32,420 bases of DNA from an uncultured bacterium (lineage in GTDB: Bacteria; Bacteroidota; Bacteroidia; Chitinophagales; CAIODY01): the NCBI GenBank assembly GCA_903857255.1, contig CAIODY010000122.1:1-32420 (forward strand), read 5' to 3'. The notes beneath the pieces were generated by a model that searched no databases, was not told the DNA's origin, and saw only the letters and a program-made list of their open reading frames with translations. The position numbers and the translations under genes were made by a program. Numbering within the stretch: the first letter of the stretch is position 1; every line of letters starts with the position of its first letter. Of the stretch, positions 1 through 6,985 are shown piece by piece.

Positions 1-873
1 ATCAATAGTTAGTAGTTTATTAGTGCTGCAATCTTCTACCATTGCTTTAAAATCATAGTATTGTTTCTTTGTTAAATCGCCCTTTTTGTAGCGTTCTAAA
101 AGGTTTTGTAAGAATTGCAATTTGCCTCCCTCCATTTCAATTAATGCCAGCACACCCATTTCTTTTAACTCCTTTTTTCCTTTCACGTTTTGCATATCAA
201 TTTTTATTTTTTTTAGTTTCTCAATTCTTGAATAATGTTTGTACCAATCATTTACAACCTCCATGTAAAAACTTTCATTGTAAAGGTCGGCGACTGTTAT
301 CGAGGCTCTATTGAAATAAGTTGGAATATCCTTTTTATACCTTGCCTCTAATCTCATTACATCACTGTTTTGGTAAAGTTGTGGTATAATATCTCTATGA
401 AATTTTGCTTCTTTTACTTTGTCATAAATTGAAAAAACTCTTTCAGTTATAGTGTAGTTAATTCCGTTGGGTTGCTCCAGCCGCCTGTATCTACCATAAT
501 TTCCCAATCGAGGCAAATACAAACCAACTTCATTATTTAGCATAATGTTTTTAGCAAAATGAAACTCTTTTACTATTCCTTTTGAAATTGGTAAATGAAT
601 TTCATCACTCATTTTTGCAAAGGCTTGTTCAATGCTACTTCTACTCATATCGGCAAAGCTGTTACCTAAAAAATATTTTGTCAAACTTGCTTTTCCTATT
701 CTAACTTTATCATCTGAAATTGAAACAGTAAAACCACGTAAATTTCCTCTAATTGTAGGCACACCATAGCTTATACCACTAAATGTAATTTGGCTTAAAT
801 GCTTTGGTACTTCATTTAAGAAATCAATTTTGGGTGCTTGTTCTTTGGTTAATATCAAATTGATAGTGTCCAC
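1..873 (-). CDS. Phage/plasmid replication initiation protein, gpII/CRI-like (partial)
   Basis: An uninterrupted reading frame of 291 codons runs leftwards from a GTG at 873-871 off the window edge, so the 3' end is missing. No in-frame ATG lies between the upstream in-frame stop and residue 76, so GTG is the likely start. The protein begins VDTINLILTK. It has features laid out as in filamentous-phage gpII (Phage_CRI family): a core IGKASLTKYFLGN at residues 59-71 comparable to the gpII segment EIKASPAKVLQGHN, a YDKVKE segment at 150-155 and MRLEARYKK at 173-181 comparable to gpII VRFEARIE. Such proteins nick DNA to start rolling-circle replication. The assignment is by recalled resemblance, not a search, and catalytic residues were not assigned. 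Two dyads at 888-906 and 976-994 lie just upstream. Confidence 0.7.
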   Translation of the reverse strand, partial: MDTINLILTKEQAPKIDFLNEVPKHLSQITFSGISYGVPTIRGNLRGFTVSISDDKVRIGKASLTKYFLGNSFADMSRSSIEQAFAKMSDEIHLPISKGIVKEFHFAKNIMLNNEVGLYLPRLGNYGRYRRLEQPNGINYTITERVFSIYDKVKEAKFHRDIIPQLYQNSDVMRLEARYKKDIPTYFNRASITVADLYNESFYMEVVNDWYKHYSRIEKLKKIKIDMQNVKGKKELKEMGVLALIEMEGGKLQFLQNLLERYKKGDLTKKQYYDFKAMVEDCSTNKLLTID

Positions 874-887
874 AATTGGTTTAAGTG

Positions 888-906
888 AGTAACCGTTTTG
901 GTTACT
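888..906. promoter_or_regulatory. 19-bp dyad upstream of the rep-like gene (copy 1)
   Basis: AGTAACC, a 5-nt GTTTT loop, then GGTTACT form a perfect 7-bp inverted repeat. It ends 15 bp upstream of the GTG start of the replication-like gene, and a near-identical copy lies at 976-994. Position suggests a repressor operator or a Rep-binding iteron in the promoter/origin region; which of these is not determined. Confidence 0.6.
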
Positions 907-975
907 GTATCTGTATTAATATAGATTAAGTGAAAAAATGAAGGTGCTTTGAAAAGTGAAAACACCCTTTTAAAA

Positions 976-994
976 AGTAACTGTTTTGGTTACT
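976..994. promoter_or_regulatory. 19-bp dyad upstream of the rep-like gene (copy 2)
   Basis: AGTAACTGTTTTGGTTACT matches the 888-906 copy at 18 of 19 positions. The 6-bp half-sites AGTAAC and GTTACT are separated by exactly 7 nt in both copies. The copies start 88 bp apart in the only long spacer before the replication-like gene, as expected for paired operators or iterons. Confidence 0.6.
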
Positions 995-1003
995 GTGATA
1001 CTT

Positions 1004-1306
1004 TTAGAATAACTTACCTTGTAATGAATTTGGGAATAGTTCAGGATTTGTAGTGTATTGATTTGCTAAATGTTTTGTAATGCTGCAATATGCTTTTTTG
1101 AATACTGCAATAGTGCCACTTTTTCGCATAATTCGACAATAACGGCAAATATTTGCCCTATCAATTCCTGTTAAAACTGATAACTCCTTCATTGTTTGAG
1201 GCTGCTTAAAAAAGCCTTCAAATGTTTCTTTAAACTGGGTTTGAAAATGCGTATCTTTGCTTTGCACAGTCAAAGAATTACTGGGGGTGTTCAATGGTTT
1301 ATTCAT
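1004..1306 (-). CDS. Small winged-helix-like DNA-binding protein of the element
   Basis: 100 residues. Residues 38-75 (TMKELSVLTGIDRANICRYC, then a basic stretch) read as a helix-turn-helix: a TGI turn followed by a recognition helix rich in Arg, Asn and Arg. The C-terminal segment ITKHLANQYTTNPELFP resembles a small conserved protein I know from Bacteroidota mobile elements. No exact function is known to me; a DNA-binding role in replication or regulation is inferred. Its start overlaps the end of the upstream HTH gene by 8 bp, so the two are probably translationally coupled. It is followed by the dyad-containing spacer and the replication-like gene. Confidence 0.72.
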   Translation of the reverse strand: MNKPLNTPSNSLTVQSKDTHFQTQFKETFEGFFKQPQTMKELSVLTGIDRANICRYCRIMRKSGTIAVFKKAYCSITKHLANQYTTNPELFPNSLQGKLF

Positions 1307-1661
1307 TGTTTCCCCTTTTCTTTTTTAGGTAGCTTTCTGCTTCGCTTGCTGTTTCTGCCAACGTCTTTTTTCTGCCTTGCCTTAACCAGTTATCAATTTC
1401 CGATTTTAGAAACCTCAACTTTTTACTGCCTTTGTGTACGGGAATAGTACCAGCGTTTACCCAGCCGTAAACTGTGGGTTTACTGGGTTTGTCGGGGTGG
1501 TAAATACAAAGTTCGTTAAGGTCAAACCAACGGTCGGTTTCGGTTGGTTGTTCGTTACTCTTTTCAAGTAACAGCCTTTTTATTTCGCTTACTTCATTGG
1601 TAAGGTGTGTAAAGGCTTTCGGTAGTGTTTCAAGGGTTAAACCCTCTGTGAAATTTTCCAT
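1299..1661 (-). CDS. Excisionase-family helix-turn-helix protein
   Basis: 120 residues. Residues 1-40 are probably helical (MENFTEGLTLETLPKAFTHL, then EVSEIKRLLLEK). Residues 45-95 hold the HTH_17/excisionase-like domain: WFDLNELCIYHPDKPSKPTVYGWV, followed by a basic wing (KGSKKLRFLKSEIDNWL). This form is common in Bacteroidota integrative elements, where such proteins act as recombination directionality factors or regulators. The C-terminus is a charged helix. Its stop overlaps the next gene by 8 bp. An inverted pair of element half-sites, GTTACT-N7-AGTAAC, lies inside its coding sequence at 1554-1572. Confidence 0.8.
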   Translation of the reverse strand: MENFTEGLTLETLPKAFTHLTNEVSEIKRLLLEKSNEQPTETDRWFDLNELCIYHPDKPSKPTVYGWVNAGTIPVHKGSKKLRFLKSEIDNWLRQGRKKTLAETASEAESYLKKKRGNNE

Positions 1662-1758
1662 TGCTTACATTATTTATTAATAATGCTGCAATATTATCGG
1701 GGTGCATAGGTCGGTTACAATGCTGTTTTAATTCAGGTATAGTAACAGCACAAAGTTT

Positions 1759-2472
1759 TTAGTATTTGCTTTGTTTCCGCTTTCGGGGTTGCTGAACCTT
1801 TTGTATTTGCAAGTTCTTTATTTCAATCAACGGGCTTTTACAGGGGTAATAATTTCGTGAAATTGTTTTTTCAACAGTATCGTAAATAAATGCTTTCACC
1901 TTGTTTTGTTGAGTGAAAGTAAAGTTTGAAATAATCCAGTTTATTAAATCTTGCTTTTGGCAACCTGTAATAAAATCGTGTTCAATTAGTTTTTTAAATG
2001 TATCGGTAAGCCTGTTTCCATTTCCTTTGAATAGCAATTTTTTACTGGCTATGTTACCCGTTTCAATTACCTGTTTTAAATCGGGTTGCTGTTCGGTGCT
2101 GAAAAAATCTTTGATAATTTCAAATACAACTTGTACGGCTTCGGGTTTTAATACAGGTTTCATTTCAATAGTTTCCTGCTCCGTTTTCGTTTCGGTTTGC
2201 GGCTTTTCAATCTTTTCAATTTGTTGTTTACAGTATTCCAAAACTTTAAGAAATACCAATTCTTGATATGTAGGTACTTCGCCTTTTTCTTTATCGGCAA
2301 TTTTCATTCCTGTAATTGCCATTGTTTTAGCAAGTGTTTGATAAAATGCCTTTCCCTTATAAGGTGCTTCATTGTGTTTTGCTTCAATAAAGTCTTTCCA
2401 CTCAAAATGTGTTCTCCCTATAATCGTTTTTTGGCTGTATAAACTGTGTTTTATTTCTTCGTAAAAATCCAT
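1759..2472 (-). CDS. Uncharacterised accessory protein of the element
   Basis: 237 residues, starting 19 bp after the integrase stop, so it is probably co-transcribed with it. The N-terminal 85 residues look helical. Residues 85-115 form a Glu/Lys/Thr/Gln/Pro-rich linker. The second half (about 118-220) is a helical block including KDFFSTEQQPDLKQVIETG and LINWIISNFTFTQQNK, and the C-terminus is basic (PRKRKQSKY). The layout vaguely recalls the C-terminal part of RteC-type proteins of Bacteroides elements, but this is not strong enough to name it. The basic tail and location are compatible with DNA binding or recombination control. Confidence 0.7.
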   Translation of the reverse strand: MDFYEEIKHSLYSQKTIIGRTHFEWKDFIEAKHNEAPYKGKAFYQTLAKTMAITGMKIADKEKGEVPTYQELVFLKVLEYCKQQIEKIEKPQTETKTEQETIEMKPVLKPEAVQVVFEIIKDFFSTEQQPDLKQVIETGNIASKKLLFKGNGNRLTDTFKKLIEHDFITGCQKQDLINWIISNFTFTQQNKVKAFIYDTVEKTISRNYYPCKSPLIEIKNLQIQKVQQPRKRKQSKY

Positions 2473-2491
2473 TTGGCTATTTAATTTATAG

Positions 2492-3634
2492 TTAAAAATC
2501 CAGTTTTATTTTGTCGGCTGCTTCACGTTTTGTTTTGTCTATAATTTTTGCGTAAATCTGTGTGGCTTTCAATTCACGGTGTCCCAGCATTTTTGAAACG
2601 GTGTAAATATCTGTTCCCTTTGATAGTTGCAAGGTGGCAAACGTATGTCTAAAGCAATGAAAAGTAATATCCTTTTCAATACCTGCAAGCCCTATCCATT
2701 TTGCAAGGTGTCTGTTTTCATAGGCTGAATAATTAAGCCCCTCAAATACTTTGTCGGTGGGTTCTTTGCGTTCACCCAGTAAGCTGTAAGCCTGTTCAGA
2801 AATAGGCATCATTTCAACCCCTTTTGTTTTTTGTTGTTTGAATTTAATAAAATAGCCGTTCCCTTCAATGTATTCAAGTTCACCCCAAACAAGGTTTTTA
2901 ATATCTGAAAACCTCAATCCTGTGAGGGCTGAAAATATTGCTGCACGTTTCAATAAAGGGTTATTACATTCAGTTTTTACAAGGCTGTTCAATTCCTCAA
3001 TGGTTAAAAAGTTCCTTTGTGTTTCTGCCTGTTTTACGGTTTGTATTTTACCGTTCAGGTCGGTGTTTAAATAGCCGTCTTTATAGGCTTGTTTAATGGC
3101 TGCTTTCAACTTATTGAAATAGGAAACAACTGAATTTTGGGCAAGGGTTGTTTTGCTGCTTTTATTGCTTTTGGTAGTAAGTAAATATTCTTTGAAATCA
3201 TTACAAAATTTTTCGTTCAGGTCGGCAAATTTTAGTTTTCCTTTTGTAAATGTTTCAAGGTAATTGTAAGCTGAAACCCAGTTATCGTAATTACTTGCTT
3301 TACGTTTGTCGGCAAGGCTTTTGAAGTAGGCAACAAAATTTTGTTCGCCTTGCTCTTTTATTTTTAGTTGTTCCTTTTCATATCCTGTATAAATTTCGGG
3401 CTTGTTTAAATAGTTTTCCCTTTTCTGCCTTATCTGTTCGGCAAGCTGCAAAGTTTCTTTGTTGTGCTGTTTATCAATAGTATTCTTTGCCTTATCAATT
3501 AAGTACATTCCTAAAAATTCCCTTCGAGTTGGTTCGCCTGTTTTAGGGTGTGGAATGGCTGGGTAAAAGTCTAAATACAAACTTTGCCTTTTGCCCGAAA
3601 TTTTCTTTTCTCTTAATTTTACTTTTGTTGCCAT
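2492..3634 (-). CDS. Tyrosine recombinase / integrase
   Basis: 380 residues, the usual size for the Bacteroidota arm-type integrase family. Residues 1-90 form an arm DNA-binding domain, about 97-185 the SAM-like core-binding domain and 205-370 the catalytic domain. The catalytic set is visible: R241 (ALTGLRFSDI), probable K269 in the beta-hairpin (QQKTKG), H326 and R329 (HCFRH), H352 (MLGHRE) and nucleophile Y361 (IYAKI). It would integrate and excise the element, presumably at the 3' end of mnmE. It sits 20 bp downstream of the zinc-ribbon/HTH gene and 19 bp upstream of the accessory gene, so the three probably form one transcript. It appears intact. Confidence 0.93.
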   Translation of the reverse strand: MATKVKLREKKISGKRQSLYLDFYPAIPHPKTGEPTRREFLGMYLIDKAKNTIDKQHNKETLQLAEQIRQKRENYLNKPEIYTGYEKEQLKIKEQGEQNFVAYFKSLADKRKASNYDNWVSAYNYLETFTKGKLKFADLNEKFCNDFKEYLLTTKSNKSSKTTLAQNSVVSYFNKLKAAIKQAYKDGYLNTDLNGKIQTVKQAETQRNFLTIEELNSLVKTECNNPLLKRAAIFSALTGLRFSDIKNLVWGELEYIEGNGYFIKFKQQKTKGVEMMPISEQAYSLLGERKEPTDKVFEGLNYSAYENRHLAKWIGLAGIEKDITFHCFRHTFATLQLSKGTDIYTVSKMLGHRELKATQIYAKIIDKTKREAADKIKLDF

Positions 3635-3654
3635 TGTGTTTTATGCTTTGGTGT

Positions 3655-4227
3655 TTAACTCAATAGGTTATCAATTAATACTTTTGGAACGTACACATAA
3701 ACTCCTTTTTTTACTTTGGGTACTTTGTTTCGTTTGATAATTGAATTAAGCCCCGTGTAGGAAACTTTGTATTTTTCTTGTACCTCAATAATGTTGTACC
3801 ATTCAGAAAAATCAAACTCCTTTTGTTCAGGTAATATAGTCGCCGACTTTGGTTGCTCAAATAACTTTTCAATTTCTGAACGCTTTACCCTTGTAATTCT
3901 TTGCCCTAAATTTAATGAATTAAGATTGCCGCTTTCAATGTATCGGTAAGCTGAACGAACAGAACAATTTAATAAACTTGCAACTTCACGAACAGTTAAA
4001 TATTCCTTTTCTTTTATCAAAGCAATTTGAACGGCTGTTGTATTTGTTCTTATTTGCTGTTCAGGTTTTACATTAACAACTTCGCCACGTTTTTCAAGTC
4101 GCTTGTTTAGTTTGTAGTTTGCTGAATTACATTTATGCGAACAGTATTTTGTTGTAATCTTTTGCGCTTCAAACATTTTAGCGCAATGAAGGCAATTTTT
4201 CAAAATTTTAAAATTGGTGCTGCTCAT
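3655..4227 (-). CDS. Zinc-ribbon plus helix-turn-helix (excisionase-like) protein
   Basis: 190 residues. The N-terminus has a C12-x2-C15 and C29-x3-C33 set that would bind zinc. A linker leads to an excisionase-type HTH around 75-120 (YLTVREVASLLNCSVRSAYR, then Gly-Gln-Arg and KRSEIEKLF). A second HTH-like segment lies near the C-terminus (EVQEKYKVSYTGLNSIIKRN). Proteins of this layout often precede integrases in Bacteroidota elements and may control recombination or integrase expression. It is the first gene inside the element next to mnmE and the probable first gene of the integrase transcript. Its exact role is inferred. Confidence 0.8.
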   Translation of the reverse strand: MSSTNFKILKNCLHCAKMFEAQKITTKYCSHKCNSANYKLNKRLEKRGEVVNVKPEQQIRTNTTAVQIALIKEKEYLTVREVASLLNCSVRSAYRYIESGNLNSLNLGQRITRVKRSEIEKLFEQPKSATILPEQKEFDFSEWYNIIEVQEKYKVSYTGLNSIIKRNKVPKVKKGVYVYVPKVLIDNLLS

Positions 4228-4495
4228 TTATCCGTGTATTTAGTTTCATTAAATGCTAACAAATGTTAACAACTGTTTTTTAGTGTTATTAAGTGCCACT
4301 ATTTCTCCTTTTGAGGTACAAAAATTTACTATTTCAGTTGTTTTTTTCATTAAGGTACAACAAAGGTACAAATATTCAATAAACAAACAACTATTATCAC
4401 AAAATAAAAAACACTTGAAGGTATTAAAAAAGCCCTTATTTAAAGGGCTTTGTATGGTTTTCGTATTTTTTTAGTGGGTGTTTGTTTTGTAATGG
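4228..4495. other. AT-rich terminal spacer of the element next to mnmE
   Basis: 268 bp without a convincing gene. It should hold the promoter for the leftward integrase transcript and the right attachment end of the element. It contains the hairpin described at 4425-4451 and direct AGTG-rich motifs (TTTTTAGTGTTATTAAGTGCC around 4274-4293). I see no RNA gene here. Confidence 0.5.
4425..4451 (-). terminator. Rho-independent terminator downstream of mnmE
   Basis: The 9-bp arms AAAGCCCTT (4429-4437) and AAGGGCTTT (4443-4451) are separated by 5 nt. Read on the minus strand, the hairpin is followed by a run of T. It lies about 45 bp past the mnmE stop, in the correct orientation to end mnmE transcription before it enters the element. 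If the element boundary is at the mnmE 3' end, this terminator was supplied by the element. Confidence 0.75.
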
Positions 4496-5869
4496 TTACT
4501 TTCCGATACAAAATTTTCCGAATATCGTTCCTAAAATATCTTTATCAACGCTCACTTCACCAGTAATACTGCCCAACGCATACAACGCATGACGCAGGTG
4601 AAAAGCTAATAAATCTGTTTCAAAATTTTGTTCTAAACCTTTTCTCACTTCTAATAATTCGGCTAAAGTTTTTTGTAGTTGCTCCACATGCCTTGCATTG
4701 CTAACGATGATTCCTTCTGCATTTGCGACATTTTCTAAAGAAATGTTGTAGATAATTTTTTTTAGCTCGTCAATATTTTTTTTCTCTTTAGCACTAATTT
4801 CAATCATTGGAAATTGAATATTGAGTTTTGAATATTGCGTATTCGAATCAATTTTATTCGCCACCAAAATGAGTTTCTGATTTTCAATTTTCAATTTTTC
4901 AATTTCAATTTTCAATTCATTTTCACTCATTTCATTTACATCAAAAACATACAATACCAATTGCGCTTCACGGATTTTTTCATAAGATTTTTCAACGCCA
5001 ATTTTTTCAATTTCATCATTTGCATGACGCAATCCTGCGGTGTCAATCAATCGAAAAATAATTCCGTTGATGTTTAGTGTTTCTTCAATTGTATCTCGAG
5101 TAGTGCCTGCAATGCTGCTTACAATCGCTCTATTTTCTTTCAGCAAAGCATTTAATAAAGTTGATTTGCCAGCATTTGGTTTGCCAACGATTGCAGTTGC
5201 AATTCCATTTTTCATCGCATTGCCCAATTTGAACGATTGAATCAATGGCTCGATTTTATTTTCCAATTCATTTACCAAATCGAACAATTGTTTTCTGTCA
5301 GCAAACTCAACATCTTCTTGCGAAAAATCAAGTTCCAATTCAATTAACGATGCAAACCAAATCAATCGTTCACGAAGTTGCTGCAACTCATTGCTGTAGC
5401 CGCCACGAAGTTGTTGCAAAGCCACTTTATGTGCTGATGCATTTTGTGAAGCAATTAAATCAGCTACAGCTTCGGCTTGTGATAAATCCATTTTGCCATT
5501 TAAAAATGCTCGTTGCGTAAATTCACCAGGAGCTGCTAATCGGCAACTAGACTGAATTAGAGCCTGTAAAATTTGTTGTTGAATAAATTGCGAACCATGA
5601 CATGAAATTTCAACCACATCTTCGCCTGTATAGCTGTGTGGATTTCTGAAAAGTGTAATAACAACTTCGTCAATTATTTTTTCTTTAAAAATTATTTTTC
5701 CAAAATGAGCGGTGTAACCTTTTTGTTCAGAAAGATTTTTTCCTTCGAATATTTTTGAAACAACTGCAATGGCTTCATTGCCTGATACCCGAATTACAGC
5801 AATACCGCCAACTCCGGGAGCTGTGGCAATAGCGGCAATGGTATCTTGATTGGAAAAATTAGTTTGCAT
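4496..5869 (-). CDS. mnmE: tRNA uridine-5-carboxymethylaminomethyl GTPase MnmE
   Basis: 457 residues with MQTNFSNQDTIAAIA as start. A longer frame from 5911 adds 14 residues that do not look like family sequence. With MnmG it installs the cmnm5 group on wobble U34 of certain tRNAs. The N-terminal folate-binding domain occupies about 5-120. The G domain carries G1 GKPNAGKST (229-237), G2 TTRDT (256-260), G3 DTAG (276-279) and G4 NKID (338-341). The C-terminus ends FCIGK with the conserved catalytic Cys455. Although an element abuts its 3' end, the reading frame and the last residues are intact, as expected if integration recreates the gene end. Confidence 0.97.
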   Translation of the reverse strand: MQTNFSNQDTIAAIATAPGVGGIAVIRVSGNEAIAVVSKIFEGKNLSEQKGYTAHFGKIIFKEKIIDEVVITLFRNPHSYTGEDVVEISCHGSQFIQQQILQALIQSSCRLAAPGEFTQRAFLNGKMDLSQAEAVADLIASQNASAHKVALQQLRGGYSNELQQLRERLIWFASLIELELDFSQEDVEFADRKQLFDLVNELENKIEPLIQSFKLGNAMKNGIATAIVGKPNAGKSTLLNALLKENRAIVSSIAGTTRDTIEETLNINGIIFRLIDTAGLRHANDEIEKIGVEKSYEKIREAQLVLYVFDVNEMSENELKIEIEKLKIENQKLILVANKIDSNTQYSKLNIQFPMIEISAKEKKNIDELKKIIYNISLENVANAEGIIVSNARHVEQLQKTLAELLEVRKGLEQNFETDLLAFHLRHALYALGSITGEVSVDKDILGTIFGKFCIGK

Positions 5870-5894
5870 AAATTCGATTGCAAAATAATGAAAT

Positions 5895-5928
5895 AAAAAA
5901 GGCAAACACATTTTTGCATTTGCCTTTT
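5895..5928 (-). terminator. Rho-independent terminator after the EVE-domain gene
   Basis: Arms AAAAGGCAAA (5897-5906) and TTTGCCTTTT (5919-5928) are separated by 12 nt. On the minus strand the hairpin is followed by TTTTTTATTT. It lies 18 bp past the EVE gene stop and about 26 bp before the mnmE start, so mnmE is probably transcribed separately. Confidence 0.75.
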
Positions 5929-5945
5929 CGTAAAATTGTTTTTGA

Positions 5946-6359
5946 TTAAATTTTCACTCCGCCCATTTCACAAATAATTTTTGCTTCATCAGGTTTAACG
6001 GTTTGTACGCTTAATCTTGAAATCCTCAACAAATCCATGTTTTGCAGACGTTTATCTTTTTTAACATCCACCATGGTAACTGCTGTTTTCATTTTTTTCA
6101 ATGGCACAACATTTACGCAAACCCAAGCTCGTTCGGCAGTTGTAGGGTCCTGAAAAAATTCTTTCGCCACTTTAGCAATGCCAACAATTTCCAATCCTTC
6201 ATTGCTGTGATAGAAAAAACACCAATCACCTTTTTTCATAGCTTTCAGATTATTTCTTGCAGCATAGTTTCTAACGCCCGTCCAATCGGTGTTTCCGTCA
6301 TTTACTAATTGTTCCCAACTGTAAGCGGAAGGCTCTGATTTGATTAACCAATAATTCAT
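5946..6359 (-). CDS. EVE-domain (PUA-superfamily) protein
   Basis: 137 residues, the size of single-domain EVE proteins. It starts MNYWLIKSEPSAYSWEQL and has the family landmarks WTGVRNYAARNNL (residues 26-38), GDWCFFYHS (44-52) and GIAKV (60-64). EVE domains relate to PUA and YTH domains and are thought to bind modified nucleotides in RNA or DNA. The physiological substrate of stand-alone bacterial members is not settled. The gene lies 10 bp downstream of the YqeY-domain gene and is followed by a terminator, so these two form an operon. Confidence 0.92.
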   Translation of the reverse strand: MNYWLIKSEPSAYSWEQLVNDGNTDWTGVRNYAARNNLKAMKKGDWCFFYHSNEGLEIVGIAKVAKEFFQDPTTAERAWVCVNVVPLKKMKTAVTMVDVKKDKRLQNMDLLRISRLSVQTVKPDEAKIICEMGGVKI

Positions 6360-6369
6360 GTTTGAAATT

Positions 6370-6822
6370 TTATTGCGCTAATAACTGTTTTACCATTTCT
6401 GAAACCATCTTCCCATCAGCTTTTCCAGCTAATTGTTTTGAAGCAATACCCATCACTTTGCCCATATCGGCTGGGGATTTTGCGCCTACTTGTTCAATGA
6501 TTGGTTTCAATAATTCTTTTACCTCATCGGCTGAAAGCTGCTTTGGCAAATAACTTTCAATCACTTCCAATTCTTCTTTTTCCTTCAATGCTAAATCAGC
6601 ACGATTTTCTTTTTCAAAAATTTCTAACGACTCTTTTCTTTGTTTTGCTAATTTTGAAAGCACCTGAATTTCTTTTTCTTCGGTCAAATTTTCGGCTGCT
6701 CCCTTTTCAGTTTGAGCTAATAAAATAGCACTTTTGATGGCTCTCAAACCACGTAATCTGCCTTCTTGTTTGGCTAACATGGCTTCTTTGATGGAACTGT
6801 TTATTTTTTCTACTAAACTCAT
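6370..6822 (-). CDS. GatB/YqeY-domain protein
   Basis: 150 residues, the standard length for YqeY proteins. It starts MSLVEKINSSIKEAMLAKQ and contains LRAIKSAI (residues 26-33), ESYLPKQLS (89-97) and the terminal GKVMGIASKQLAGKADGKMV (121-140). The family is homologous to the tail domain of amidotransferase subunit GatB, which contacts tRNA, and is presumed to be tRNA-associated; no reaction is assigned. It is the first gene of a two-gene operon with the EVE-domain protein and is divergent from the methionine synthase locus. Confidence 0.93.
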   Translation of the reverse strand: MSLVEKINSSIKEAMLAKQEGRLRGLRAIKSAILLAQTEKGAAENLTEEKEIQVLSKLAKQRKESLEIFEKENRADLALKEKEELEVIESYLPKQLSADEVKELLKPIIEQVGAKSPADMGKVMGIASKQLAGKADGKMVSEMVKQLLAQ

Positions 6823-6876
6823 TTGTATTTTTTTTAGACCATAAAATTAAGCATGTTGTGGTTTCAAAAACATTTT

Positions 6877-6906
6877 TTTGCAAACAAAGTTTTATCTGTA
6901 CATTTG
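6877..6906 (+). promoter_or_regulatory. Bacteroidota-type promoter for the metH locus
   Basis: TTTG at 6877-6880, an 18-nt spacer and TACATTTG at 6899-6906 match the Bacteroidota -33/-7 consensus (TTTG, TAnnTTTG) at every specified base. Transcription would start near 6913, leaving a leader of about 70 nt before the ATG at 6986. I see no SAM or cobalamin riboswitch in that leader. Confidence 0.65.
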
Positions 6907-6985
6907 CAACCGCTTTCAGTTGGATTTGTTTATTGTTTAGGCTGAAGGCAAGTATCAATTTTCTAACATAAAAAAACTAATAAAC

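Larger units (their letters stand above)
1..4495. mobile_element. Right portion of an integrated element abutting mnmE
   Basis: Six consecutive minus-strand genes form a typical integrative-element set: zinc-ribbon/HTH protein, tyrosine recombinase, accessory protein, excisionase-like HTH protein, small winged-helix-like protein and a phage-type replication protein. Together they lie directly against the 3' end of mnmE, with no housekeeping gene between. The 3' end of trmE/mnmE is a known integration target, for example of SGI1. The element continues past the left edge, so its other end, any coat or mobilisation genes and the second attachment copy are not visible. I infer that the right boundary lies between 4228 and about 4515. 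No direct repeat could be confirmed inside the window. It could be an integrated inovirus-like phage or an integrative mobilisable element. Confidence 0.75.

Noticed and set aside
69-314. 81-residue plus-strand open frame
   Set aside because: It lies antisense to the coherent replication-like gene on the minus strand and has no protein-like features beyond low-complexity Phe/Leu content.
984-1005. GGTTACTGTGATAC as a second attachment copy matching GGTTACTTTCCGATAC at mnmE
   Set aside because: The match needs a gap and breaks beyond GGTTACT and GATAC; the site lies inside the element rather than at its expected far end.
4253-4474. 73-residue plus-strand open frame next to mnmE
   Set aside because: It covers the AT-rich spacer and the terminator hairpin, with low-complexity composition; not gene-like.
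6907-6985. SAM or cobalamin riboswitch in the metH leader
   Set aside because: The leader is only about 70-80 nt and I could not find the paired-stem layout or conserved cores of either class.
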